Shown in pieces: positions 8,716 through 17,098 of a stretch of 64,000 nucleotides of DNA; within the stretch, counting starts at the first letter, position 1, and each line of letters starts with the position of its first letter. The notes below the pieces were generated by a model. The model worked only from the letters and a program-made list of their open reading frames with translations. It was not told the DNA's origin and ran no database searches. A program made the translations under genes and the position numbers. Location: contig NZ_NGJY01000001.1 of assembly GCF_003987565.1 (NCBI RefSeq), positions 744,001 to 808,000 of the forward strand. Direction: 5' to 3'. The stretch comes from Vagococcus fessus (GTDB taxonomy: Bacteria > Bacillota > Bacilli > Lactobacillales > Vagococcaceae).

Positions 8716-9657
8716 TTAAAGAGCTGAAAAATACTCCGCTGTATCGACTTTATCTTGGTTAAGTTGTTTGATCAAGCCTTCCACTCCATCGAATTTAATC
8801 TCATCACGAAGATAATGGTACCATTCGACAGCTACCTGTTCACCGTATATATCTTGATTAAAATCTAAAATATTTACTTCAACTGTGATATCACGTCCTG
8901 GTTCAAAGGTAATATTTCGACCAATTTGAGCCATTCCTTCATACCATTTATTCGCTACCTTAATTTTCACCGCATAAACCCCTTTACGCGGTAAGCGAGT
9001 AAGATGAGATACTTTTATATTAGCAGTCGGGAAACCTAATGTTCTCCCACGAGCGTCACCATGAACAACCGTCCCTTCGATACTATAGATATAGCCTAAA
9101 AACTCAGTAGCTTTTTCCATATCTCCTGCAGCTAAAAAGTCTCTAATTTCTGTAGAACTCACCTTAACATCATGGTCTTCTAATTTAGGCACTGTAATCA
9201 CATCTAATCTATCTTGCGTATAGTTAGGTAAATTATCCATAGTCGCAATGTCACGTGGTCCATATGTGTAATCAAAGCCTGCTACCACACTTTTAGCATG
9301 TAAGCCTACCATATATTGGTCTACAAACTCTTGCGGACTTAGACTTGCAAAAGATGAGGTAAATTCAATCACATATAAAATATCAACACCTAATTTTTCC
9401 ATATGACTGGCTTTTTGTTCAACTGTTGTTAAATAAGTCATCGTTGTTGGGTCAATTTTTTGAAAAACAATCGAAGGATGCTGATTAAATGTCATAACAG
9501 CAAGCTTTAACCCTTTAGCTTTCGCTTCCTCTTTACCACGATTAATAACGGCCTGATGACCGCGATGAACACCATCGAAGAAGCCTAATACTAAGACTAC
9601 CTCTTCTTTTGGTAATTGACTCTCCTTATACGGATGATGAATTTCAATAATTTCCAC
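8716..9657 (-). CDS. ribF: Bifunctional riboflavin kinase/FAD synthetase
   Basis: 313 residues, the usual RibF length. The N-terminal nucleotidyltransferase half carries GFFDGVHRGHQ (about 26-36) and SSTEIRDFL; the C-terminal flavokinase half starts at GRTLGFPTANI. It converts riboflavin to FMN and FMN to FAD in the cytoplasm. The start is a GTG preceded by AAAGGGAG. It lies 19 bp behind truB, the common Firmicutes pairing, and is closed by its own terminator. Confidence 0.95.
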   Translation of the reverse strand: MEIIEIHHPYKESQLPKEEVVLVLGFFDGVHRGHQAVINRGKEEAKAKGLKLAVMTFNQHPSIVFQKIDPTTMTYLTTVEQKASHMEKLGVDILYVIEFTSSFASLSPQEFVDQYMVGLHAKSVVAGFDYTYGPRDIATMDNLPNYTQDRLDVITVPKLEDHDVKVSSTEIRDFLAAGDMEKATEFLGYIYSIEGTVVHGDARGRTLGFPTANIKVSHLTRLPRKGVYAVKIKVANKWYEGMAQIGRNITFEPGRDITVEVNILDFNQDIYGEQVAVEWYHYLRDEIKFDGVEGLIKQLNQDKVDTAEYFSAL

Positions 9658-9676
9658 GTCAAACGACTCCCTTTAA

Positions 9677-10594
9677 TTACTCATTTCGTAATACTTTAAT
9701 TGGTTTAATCACTTCTTTTTTATGTGGGTGTTCCCCGTAAATACTTACTAATAAATTATTATAATGAACTGCAATAAGTTCCTCATAATTTAATTCATCT
9801 GGTAACGTTGACTTCATTAAGAACCCACCATTTTTAACTACGGAATACTGTTGACCTGTCAAATCTAAACGTTGCATAATCGTCATCGCTTTTTCGATAG
9901 GTTGTAAGAAATCCTTATCTTCTTGTTCCATTTTTTCGGCAACTTGAGCCAAGGTTAAACAATCGGAAGCTTTAAAACCACCGCTACCAATACGAGTTAA
10001 GTCAGACATATGAGCAGGTACACCTAATTTAAGACCCGTATCGACTGACAATGTTCTTACATAAGTCCCTTTACCGCATCCTACTTCAAAACGCCATGAT
10101 ACTGTTTTTTCTTCTTCATTAAATACAGGTTCAGTTGTACGATTAAAATACTCGATTACTGCTTTACGTTCTGGACGTTCTACTTCTAGTCCTTCTCTTG
10201 CATACTCATAAAGACGTTTTCCATTTACTTTAACAGCTGAAAACATCGGTGGAACCTGAGTAATTGTCCCCACCATTTCGGCCATGGCTTTATCTATCTC
10301 TTCTGTCGTCAAATCCATAGGCGCATCTTGACGGTCCACAATCTCACCACTTGCATCTTCAGTAGTTGTTGAATAACCTAAAGTAATTTCACCAATATAT
10401 GTTTTACCACTGTCTTGAATATATTCAATAATTTTAGTGCCTTTTCCGATACAAATCGGTAATACACCATCAACATCAGGGTCTAGCGTTCCGCCATGTC
10501 CCACTTTTTTAGTTCTTAGTATTTTTCTTAATTTAAATACGCAATCATGACTCGTCATGCCACGTTCTTTCCATAATGGTAATATTCCGTCCAT
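9677..10594 (-). CDS. truB: tRNA pseudouridine-55 synthase
   Basis: 305 residues. The catalytic aspartate lies in GHGGTLDPDVDGVLPICIG (about residues 33-51), and GCGKGTYVRTL is the second conserved block. TruB makes pseudouridine 55 in the T-loop of tRNAs. ATG follows GAGGTAACGAC. Upstream, a terminator separates it from rbfA, so truB-ribF probably has its own promoter in 10595-10680, where a TATAAT hexamer is seen but no good -35. Confidence 0.95.
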   Translation of the reverse strand: MDGILPLWKERGMTSHDCVFKLRKILRTKKVGHGGTLDPDVDGVLPICIGKGTKIIEYIQDSGKTYIGEITLGYSTTTEDASGEIVDRQDAPMDLTTEEIDKAMAEMVGTITQVPPMFSAVKVNGKRLYEYAREGLEVERPERKAVIEYFNRTTEPVFNEEEKTVSWRFEVGCGKGTYVRTLSVDTGLKLGVPAHMSDLTRIGSGGFKASDCLTLAQVAEKMEQEDKDFLQPIEKAMTIMQRLDLTGQQYSVVKNGGFLMKSTLPDELNYEELIAVHYNNLLVSIYGEHPHKKEVIKPIKVLRNE

Positions 10595-10681
10595 GTCGTT
10601 ACCTCACTTTTTTCTAATAACCCGTTTATTATAGCATATTATAAGCTTTATTACTGACTTTCTCTCTTTTTCTTACTCAAC

Positions 10682-10719
10682 AAAAAAACCAACCTAGTTA
10701 TCACTAGATTGGCTTTTTA
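10682..10719 (-). terminator. Terminator after rbfA
   Basis: Stem CCAACCTAGT with ACTAGATTGG (one mismatch), 4-nt loop, flanked by runs of A and T, directly after the rbfA stop. It ends the long rimP-rbfA operon. Confidence 0.8.
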
Positions 10720-11070
10720 TTAATCATTTTTGTTCAAATTGCGAATCAATTCATCAATTCTATTACCGTAAGCAACTGATTCATCACGCTCAAAAATTAA
10801 TTCAGGCGTTTTATAGATACGTAAGCGTTGGCCTAATTCTTTACGAATTAAACCAGTCGCTTTATCTAATCCTTTTTGAGCTTTCTGCATATCAGAAGCT
10901 TTATCAGAAAGGATACTATAATAAATAGTCGCTTGTTGTAAATCACCTGTCACACGAACATCTGTAATCGTTACGTCTTGGACACGTGGGTCACGTACAC
11001 GTTTTTGAAGAATATCATTGACTTCACGTTGAACTTCTTGACCGACTCGTCTATCACGAAATTTAGCCAT
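10720..11070 (-). CDS. rbfA: 30S ribosome-binding factor A
   Basis: 116 residues, normal length. [19 protein letters not shown] at the start, RDPRV and [15 protein letters not shown] in the middle are typical KH-fold RbfA blocks. It helps mature the 5' end of 16S rRNA in 30S subunits. It is the last gene of the rimP-nusA-ylxR-ylxQ-infB-rbfA operon, 27 bp after infB. Confidence 0.95.
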   Translation of the reverse strand: MAKFRDRRVGQEVQREVNDILQKRVRDPRVQDVTITDVRVTGDLQQATIYYSILSDKASDMQKAQKGLDKATGLIRKELGQRLRIYKTPELIFERDESVAYGNRIDELIRNLNKND

Positions 11071-11097
11071 GAAACTCCCTCATTTCTTTGTTAGGAC

Positions 11098-13683
11098 TTA
11101 TTTTCTTTTGATTTCGACCATTTCAAATCCTTCAATCACATCATCAACTTTGATATCATTGTAGTCTTCGATCATCGCACCACATTCAAATCCCATTTTA
11201 ACTTCTTTAGCATCATCTTTGAAACGTTTCAAGCTTGCTAGTTTACCTTCGAAGATAACAATGTTATCACGAATTAAACGAACGCCACAATCACGTTTGA
11301 TTGAACCATCAGTTACATAACACCCTGCAATTGTTCCAACTTTTGATACTGTATATGTTTCACGGATTAACATTTGACCTGTAATTTTTTCTTCAAATTC
11401 AGGTTCTAATAAACCGTTCATTGCTGTTTCGATTTCATCGATAACGTTATAGATAATACTGTGTAAACGAATATCTACTTCATCTTGTTCAGCTTGTTGA
11501 CGAGCTTGAATTGTTGGACGAACGTTAAATCCGACAACAATCGCACCACTTGCTTGAGCCAATGTTACATCACTCTCAGTAATCGCACCAACTGCTGAAT
11601 GTACGATTTTAACGCGTACGCCTTCAACTTCAATTTTTTGTAAACTTGCAGCTAAAGCTTCTGCAGTACCTTGAACGTCAGCTTTGATAATAACATTAAC
11701 ATCTTTGATTTCGCCATCTTTCAAGCTATCAAATAAGTTGTCTAATGTTACAACAGTGTTTGTATTACGTTGTTCTAATAAAGCACGACTTGCTCTTTCT
11801 TCTCCGGCTTGACGAGCTGTTTTTTCATCTTCAAAGACAACAAAACGATCGCCTGCTTGAGGAACATCATTAAGACCAGTAATTTCTACTGGTGTAGCTG
11901 GACCAGCTTCTTTATCACGACGACCAATATCATTTGTCATCGTACGAACACGTCCGAAAGTATTACCAACTACGATAGGATCTCCTACACGTAGTGTTCC
12001 TTGTTGAACTAATAATGTTGCAACAGGACCTTTACCTTTGTCTAAACGAGCTTCGATAACACTACCGATAGCACGTTGAGTTGGGTCAGCTTTTAATTCT
12101 TGAACTTCAGAAATTAATAGAATATTTTCTAATAATTCTTCAATATTAGTGTTATGTTTTGCTGAGATTTCAACAAAAATTGTATCCCCACCCCAAGCTT
12201 CTGGGATAAGACCATGTTCACTTAATTGTCCAATAACATTTTCCGGGTTAGCACCTGGTTTATCAATCTTATTAACTGCTACGATAATTGGTACATCTGC
12301 CGCTTTCGCATGGTTAATTGCTTCGATTGTTTGTGGCATAACACCATCATCAGCTGCTACTACTAAGATTGTAATATCAGTAACACTCGCACCGCGTGCA
12401 CGCATGCTTGTGAAAGCCGCATGTCCTGGAGTATCTAAGAATGTAATTGTTTTACCATCTACTTGAATTTGGTAAGCACCGATATGCTGAGTGATTCCGC
12501 CTGCTTCGCCATCAGTAACTTTTGTGTTACGTAATGTATCAAGTAATGTTGTTTTACCATGATCGACGTGACCCATGATAGTTACAACTGGTGGGCGTGT
12601 TGCTAAGTTTTCTTCTACTAAAGCTTCTGGTTCGAAGAATTTATCGATATCAGCAACGTCAACCGCTACTTTTTCTTCTGCTTCCATACCATAATCAACA
12701 GCTAATAATTCAATTGTATCTTTATCTAGTGCTTGGTTTTGGTTAACCATAACACCCATCATGAATAATTTTTTGATGATTTCAGCTGGCTCACGGTAGA
12801 TTTTTTTAGAAATTTCTGCAACGTTCATACCTTCTGTATAAACTAAAACTTCTGGTAATTCTTTAAATTTACGTGCTGGAACAGCAGGTTTATTTGACGC
12901 TGGATATTGTTTCTTGCGTCCTTTTTTATAACGGTTGCGGTTATTGTTGTAGCCACCTTGGCCACCACCACGATAGTTATTGTTATTACGTCCTTGATAG
13001 CTGCTACCTTGACCGCCTTGAGTATTTCCTTGACCTTGTGGACGGTTGTTTGTATTAGCTTGACCTTGCGGACGACTATTTGTGTTGTTTTGTCCTTGTG
13101 GACGGTTGTTTGTATTAGCTTGACCTTGCGGACGGCTATTTGTGTTGTTTTGCCCTTGTGGACGATTGTTTGTATTAGCTTGACCTTGCGGACGGCTATT
13201 TGTGTTGTTTTGTCCTTGTGGACGGTTGTTTGTATTAGCTTGACCTTGCGGACGGCTATTAGTGTTATTTTGCCCTTGTGGACGTTTGTTATTTGTATTG
13301 TTTTGTCCTTGTGGACGGCTTGTTTTTCCTTGAGCGGAAGAGTTAGTTGGTTTATTTGTCATAGAGTTTTGTGTATTGGCACGTTGTTGCGCTGGTTTTG
13401 CTGGTGCCTTTGTACTTCCTTTTCTTTGATCTGTATTTTTTGAAGCGTGAGGTTTATTAGCCTCAGATTTATTGCCAGTTGTTGCTTTGTTAGACTGGAC
13501 TGGTTGCGTAGTAGCTGGTTTAGCTTTTCCGCCGAATGCACGTCTTAGTTCTTTTTCTTGGTCGCCGCTAATTGAACCCATGTGATTCTTAACGTCCATA
13601 CCAAGTGAATGAGCCTTATCAACCACAACTTTACTTGATTGGTCTAATTCTTTAGCTAATTCATAAATTCTTTTTTTACCCAT
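11098..13683 (-). CDS. infB: Translation initiation factor IF-2
   Basis: 861 residues. It begins with an IF2-N helix domain ([13 protein letters not shown]), then a long low-complexity linker with ten RPQGQ units (residues 123-222), a second IF2-N domain (about 270-340) and the GTPase with GHVDHGKTT (371-379), DTPGH and NKID, then the initiator tRNA-binding domains. IF2 places fMet-tRNA on the 30S subunit. The linker is unusually regular and glycine/asparagine/glutamine-rich, as detailed in the repeat entry. It follows ylxQ by 12 bp. Confidence 0.97.
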   Translation of the reverse strand: MGKKRIYELAKELDQSSKVVVDKAHSLGMDVKNHMGSISGDQEKELRRAFGGKAKPATTQPVQSNKATTGNKSEANKPHASKNTDQRKGSTKAPAKPAQQRANTQNSMTNKPTNSSAQGKTSRPQGQNNTNNKRPQGQNNTNSRPQGQANTNNRPQGQNNTNSRPQGQANTNNRPQGQNNTNSRPQGQANTNNRPQGQNNTNSRPQGQANTNNRPQGQGNTQGGQGSSYQGRNNNNYRGGGQGGYNNNRNRYKKGRKKQYPASNKPAVPARKFKELPEVLVYTEGMNVAEISKKIYREPAEIIKKLFMMGVMVNQNQALDKDTIELLAVDYGMEAEEKVAVDVADIDKFFEPEALVEENLATRPPVVTIMGHVDHGKTTLLDTLRNTKVTDGEAGGITQHIGAYQIQVDGKTITFLDTPGHAAFTSMRARGASVTDITILVVAADDGVMPQTIEAINHAKAADVPIIVAVNKIDKPGANPENVIGQLSEHGLIPEAWGGDTIFVEISAKHNTNIEELLENILLISEVQELKADPTQRAIGSVIEARLDKGKGPVATLLVQQGTLRVGDPIVVGNTFGRVRTMTNDIGRRDKEAGPATPVEITGLNDVPQAGDRFVVFEDEKTARQAGEERASRALLEQRNTNTVVTLDNLFDSLKDGEIKDVNVIIKADVQGTAEALAASLQKIEVEGVRVKIVHSAVGAITESDVTLAQASGAIVVGFNVRPTIQARQQAEQDEVDIRLHSIIYNVIDEIETAMNGLLEPEFEEKITGQMLIRETYTVSKVGTIAGCYVTDGSIKRDCGVRLIRDNIVIFEGKLASLKRFKDDAKEVKMGFECGAMIEDYNDIKVDDVIEGFEMVEIKRK
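13018..13317 (-). repeat. 30/60-bp tandem repeat inside infB
   Basis: Ten RPQGQ-headed units occupy this stretch. Eight of them alternate NNTNS and ANTNN tails, giving four near-identical 60-bp units that stay in frame. The repeats encode a flexible linker before the GTPase. Few synonymous differences between units suggest recent expansion by slippage or recombination, so the copy number is likely variable between strains. Confidence 0.9.
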
Positions 13684-13695
13684 GCAATCACCTTC

Positions 13696-14001
13696 CTATT
13701 TTGATAACAACTCCTGGAACTTCTTGGCAAAGCCACTATCACATACCCCAATAATCATACGACTACGGCCAATGGCAGCACTTAGTTCCATTTGTGAGAA
13801 CTCATTTATAACTGGGACGTTATAAAAAGCTCCCTTATCTTTAATTTTTTTTATGGTATTATCACTCGCATCGTTTGCCACGAATACTAGCTTAGCTTGT
13901 TGATTACGGATATCAGCTAATGTCAATTCTTCACCTGACACTAAACGGCCCGCTCTCATTGCCATACCTAATAGATTTAATACTTTTTCGTTATTTGTCA
14001 T
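13696..14001 (-). CDS. ylxQ: L7Ae-family RNA-binding protein YlxQ
   Basis: 101 residues starting at MTNNEKVLNLLG; I chose the ATG at 13999-14001 because it matches family starts and overlaps the end of ylxR by 11 bp, although an upstream in-frame start exists. The core GMAMRAGRLVSGEE and LVFVANDASDNT is characteristic of the L7Ae/L30e fold, which binds kink-turn RNA. The function within the nusA-infB operon is not settled. Confidence 0.88.
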   Translation of the reverse strand: MTNNEKVLNLLGMAMRAGRLVSGEELTLADIRNQQAKLVFVANDASDNTIKKIKDKGAFYNVPVINEFSQMELSAAIGRSRMIIGVCDSGFAKKFQELLSK

Positions 14002-14290
14002 TTCCGAATAATTCCTGTCTCGCTTTTTGATGACTGACATAATCTAAAAGTTCTTGATAAAACTCATCCGTCATCGTCGCATTTAGAGCACGGTCTAAAA
14101 TACGTTTGTCCCAAGCTTTTTGGACAATAGTCGGCTCAATAGAAATGTATGCACCTCGGCCTGGCATTTTCCCACTAGGATCAATGGATACAATACCTTC
14201 CTTAGAACGTACAATACGAATCATTTCTTTTTTAGACTTCATGTCGCCTGATACAACACATTTTCTTAAAGGAATTTTACGTTGTTTCAT
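13991..14290 (-). CDS. ylxR: YlxR-family protein (RNase P-modulating candidate)
   Basis: 99 residues with RKCVVSGDMKSKKEMIRIVR and the family motif GRGAYIS. YlxR is a small RNA-binding-like protein conserved between nusA and infB; in some bacteria it has been linked to RNase P or to transcription control, but the role is not firm. ATG is preceded by AGGAGGCG. Confidence 0.9.
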   Translation of the reverse strand: MKQRKIPLRKCVVSGDMKSKKEMIRIVRSKEGIVSIDPSGKMPGRGAYISIEPTIVQKAWDKRILDRALNATMTDEFYQELLDYVSHQKARQELFGNDK

Positions 14291-14309
14291 CTCTATCGCC
14301 TCCTATTTT

Positions 14310-15485
14310 CTACTCTTCGTTTGAAGAAACTTCTTCAGTAACGTCTTCTGTTACGATTTCTTCTACAACTTCTTCAGTAGTTTCTACTTCAACTGGTTCT
14401 TCAACAGTTACTTCTTCTTCAACAGGCATTGCTGCTTGTTGTTCACGAATCGCTGCCATATCAGTTTCAGATTTAATATCTACTTTTAAGTTTGTTAACT
14501 TAGCTGCTAAACGGGCATTTTGACCACGTTTACCAATCGCTAATGATAATTGATAATCAGGAACCACTACTGTACATGCTTTACCACTTTCATCAAATGT
14601 TACTTCAACTACTTGTGCAGGGTTTAAGGCATTTGCAATGTATACTGCTGGGTCTTCATTCCACTCAACAATATCCATATTTTCACCTTTTAACTCATTA
14701 ACAATCGCTTGAACACGTTGACCTTTTTGACCAACACATGTTCCGACTGGATCAACGTTTTCATCTTGAGAACGCACTGAAACTTTAGCACGGTCGCCAG
14801 CTTCACGAGCCACGCTTACGATTTCAACAATTCCATCATAAACTTCTGGAATTTCTTGTTCGAATAGACGTTTTAATAAGTCTGGATGACTACGGCTTAC
14901 AAATACTTGTGGGCCTTTTGAGGTATTTTCAACTTTAGATACGTAAACTTTGATACGATCATGTGGTTGGTAAACTTCATTAGGAATTTGATCTTGGCGA
15001 GATAATACCGCTTCAATTTTACCTAGATTTACATAAATATAACGATGGTCTTGTCTTTCAACAATCCCTTGCATGATTTCATTTTCATAAGCACTGAATT
15101 CGTTATAAATGATTGTTCTTTCAGCTTCACGAACACGTTGTAAAATAACTTGTTTCGCTGTTTGTGCAGCAATACGTCCAAAGTCTTTTGGTGTTACTTC
15201 AAAACGAACTGTGTCGCCTAATTCATAGGCACCATTTAATTTTAAGGCTTCATCTAGACTCACTTCTAATTGTGAATCCATTACTTCTTCTGTAATTTCT
15301 TTTACAGCGTAGACATGAATATTACCTTTTTTTGAATCGAATTCAACTTCAACGTTTTGTGCTTGTCCATAGTGACGTTTGTAAGCAGATACTAATGCTG
15401 CTTCTAGTGCTTCAATCACTATCTCTTTTGAAATGCCTTTTTCAACTTCCAATGCATCCAAAGCATTTAACATTTCTTTACTCAT
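14310..15485 (-). CDS. nusA: Transcription termination/antitermination factor NusA
   Basis: 391 residues: an N-terminal RNAP-binding domain, an S1 domain (about 135-200) and two KH domains ending with SLAIGKRGQNARLAAKLT. The C-terminus is an acidic tail of about 35 residues rich in E, V and T instead of the acidic repeats of enterobacteria. NusA stimulates pausing and intrinsic termination. It lies 32 bp behind rimP, whose leader contains a terminator-like hairpin that may allow NusA to control its own operon. Confidence 0.95.
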   Translation of the reverse strand: MSKEMLNALDALEVEKGISKEIVIEALEAALVSAYKRHYGQAQNVEVEFDSKKGNIHVYAVKEITEEVMDSQLEVSLDEALKLNGAYELGDTVRFEVTPKDFGRIAAQTAKQVILQRVREAERTIIYNEFSAYENEIMQGIVERQDHRYIYVNLGKIEAVLSRQDQIPNEVYQPHDRIKVYVSKVENTSKGPQVFVSRSHPDLLKRLFEQEIPEVYDGIVEIVSVAREAGDRAKVSVRSQDENVDPVGTCVGQKGQRVQAIVNELKGENMDIVEWNEDPAVYIANALNPAQVVEVTFDESGKACTVVVPDYQLSLAIGKRGQNARLAAKLTNLKVDIKSETDMAAIREQQAAMPVEEEVTVEEPVEVETTEEVVEEIVTEDVTEEVSSNEE

Positions 15486-15517
15486 CTTTTACTTAGCCTC
15501 CGTTATCTTTATGCTGG

Positions 15518-15991
15518 TTAAAACTGAATCGCTAGTCTTGCCTTAGCAATATTGCTACGGTCGAAAGTGATGTCTTTAACTCTAGTTTTTATTTTTACTG
15601 TTAAGGTTAACGTCTCAGGTGTTAATTCTTTCAACGTACCTTCGAATTGTTTGTCTTTTTCCACCATTGAATATAATGAAATATGAATGTACTCTCCTAG
15701 AGCATTTTCATAATCTGATTCTTTTTTAAGTGGACGTTCCGCTCCGGGTGACGATACTTCTAAGAAGTATGCTTGTGGGATTGGATCTGGATCCATAAGA
15801 TCCATTGCATCACTAAGTTTTTCACTAACTAGGGCACATTCCTCAATATCTATGCCATTCGGTTTATCGATAAAGACTCTTAAAAACCAGTTTTTACCTT
15901 CCTTCACGAATTCTAAATCTGCTAATTCAAAGTTTTGCTCTTCCAAAATTGGTGTGACAACCTCTGTAACAGTTTCCACTACACTACTCAA
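15518..15991 (-). CDS. rimP: Ribosome maturation factor RimP
   Basis: 157 residues. The frame stays open further upstream but would run into the leader hairpin, so I place the start at a TTG (15989-15991), 9 nt after AAGGAGG, giving [11 protein letters not shown] and the family length. [14 protein letters not shown] is the RimP signature. The protein helps 30S assembly. First gene of the nusA-infB operon. Confidence 0.92.
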   Translation of the reverse strand: MSSVVETVTEVVTPILEEQNFELADLEFVKEGKNWFLRVFIDKPNGIDIEECALVSEKLSDAMDLMDPDPIPQAYFLEVSSPGAERPLKKESDYENALGEYIHISLYSMVEKDKQFEGTLKELTPETLTLTVKIKTRVKDITFDRSNIAKARLAIQF

Positions 15992-16025
15992 ATCATTCGC
16001 CTCCTTCACGGGAATCTGCTTGTCT

Positions 16026-16063
16026 ATCAAAAAGAGTGAGCGGGGTGCGCTCACTCTTTCGAC
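16026..16063 (-). promoter_or_regulatory. Terminator-like attenuator hairpin in the rimP-nusA leader
   Basis: On the minus strand AAAGAGTGAGCG and CGCTCACTCTTT form a perfect stem with a short loop, followed by TTTTTGAT. It starts about 13 nt after the predicted transcription start and ends before the rimP ribosome site. No competing antiterminator fold is obvious. In Bacillus subtilis nusA is reported to be autoregulated by NusA-dependent attenuation in its leader, which fits this layout. Confidence 0.75.
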
Positions 16064-16080
16064 AGTATCAATCTAGGAAT

Positions 16081-16109
16081 ATTATAGCATATGTTTTCAG
16101 AAAACTCAA
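16081..16109 (-). promoter_or_regulatory. Sigma-A promoter of the rimP-nusA-infB operon
   Basis: TTGAGT (16104-16109), 17-bp spacer, TATAAT (16081-16086) on the minus strand; the start would be near 16074. Confidence 0.8.
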
Positions 16110-16250
16110 CTTACCACGCATTACATCTACATTACGATGACTTTTAAGTTAAGGTTAAGCTTTTTAAATTTCCTATAAGTCCTGTATCGTTTCTTGCTAG
16201 TCTTCTTTAACCTCTCCTATACTTGTAAACATATAAAGGAGTTGTTACTT

Positions 16251-17072
16251 ATGACTATTATTATTATATCCATTATACTTATCTCGCTTTTTTGTCTTTA
16301 TGGGTATTGGACAAATCGCCAACTCGATAGTGAAACTATCATCCTACCCTCACAAAATCTCCCCGCAGCTTTAAATAATCTTAAAATTACTCATATTTCT
16401 GATATTCATTTACGCCGATTTAGAATTGATTCAGAGAGTTTTATCCAAAGTATTAAAGACACTCACCCTGATTTTATTTTCATTACAGGGGATACGATAG
16501 ATCGAACTGAAGATTTAGATACTTCGCTTATTCAAAGTGTCATTAATCAAATTGCTGTTATCGCCCCTACTTTTGTTATCGAAGGCAATCATGAAACATC
16601 TTGCGGTAATTACCATAAATGGCGAAAGCTGATGCTCGACTCTCATGCCACCCTTTTAGAAAATGAAGCCATCACTTTAACTCATAACGGACAAGAATTT
16701 GGAATCATTGGTTTGAAAAATGAAATAACTACACTTGAACCAGCTATACTAGACAATTTAGAACATCTTTCAACTGTCTTTGTATTAGCCCATCATCCTG
16801 AATTATTTTCAGACTATATTAAAAATTTTAGTAAGCTATCTCTTACTGCTATCTTTTCTGGACATGCTCATGGTGGACAAGTTAGACTCCCCTTTATCGG
16901 TGGCCTTTTATCTCCCCATCAAGGTGCTTTGCCTCGTTACACTAGCGGATGTTATAGTCATCCAACTAGTAGGACTAAATTAATAGTAAGTCGAGGGTTA
17001 AGCAACAGTCGTTTCCCTTTTAGAATTAATAATAAGCCCCATCTGGTTTCCGTTATATTAAAAAGAACCTAA
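16251..17072 (+). CDS. Membrane-anchored metallophosphoesterase (YkuE-like)
   Basis: 273 residues starting at MTIIIISIILISLFCLYGYW, a single N-terminal membrane anchor. The calcineurin-like metal motifs follow in order: THISDIHL, GDTID, GNHE, HHPELF and GHAHGGQ. Such proteins are phosphodiesterases acting on the cell surface or near the membrane; the substrate is unknown. ATG follows AAAGGAG. It is the only plus-strand gene between polC and rimP, and meets polC at a shared terminator. Confidence 0.85.
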   Translation: MTIIIISIILISLFCLYGYWTNRQLDSETIILPSQNLPAALNNLKITHISDIHLRRFRIDSESFIQSIKDTHPDFIFITGDTIDRTEDLDTSLIQSVINQIAVIAPTFVIEGNHETSCGNYHKWRKLMLDSHATLLENEAITLTHNGQEFGIIGLKNEITTLEPAILDNLEHLSTVFVLAHHPELFSDYIKNFSKLSLTAIFSGHAHGGQVRLPFIGGLLSPHQGALPRYTSGCYSHPTSRTKLIVSRGLSNSRFPFRINNKPHLVSVILKRT

Positions 17073-17096
17073 CCGTTTTACGGGTTAGGTTCTTTT
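17061..17096. terminator. Bidirectional terminator between the phosphoesterase and polC
   Basis: Stem AAAGAACCTAACC with GGTTAGGTTCTTT, flanked by A and T runs, between two converging genes. It can end both transcripts. Confidence 0.9.
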
Positions 17097-17098
17097 TC

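Noticed and set aside
13018-13317. Regular repeats that could suggest a CRISPR array
   Set aside because: Units are contiguous, in frame and coding, with no unique spacers.
12907-13443. 178-codon open frame on the plus strand
   Set aside because: It is the antisense of the infB repeat region; its repeated S-L-T-L-R-T composition is produced by the repeat, and no ribosome site is seen.
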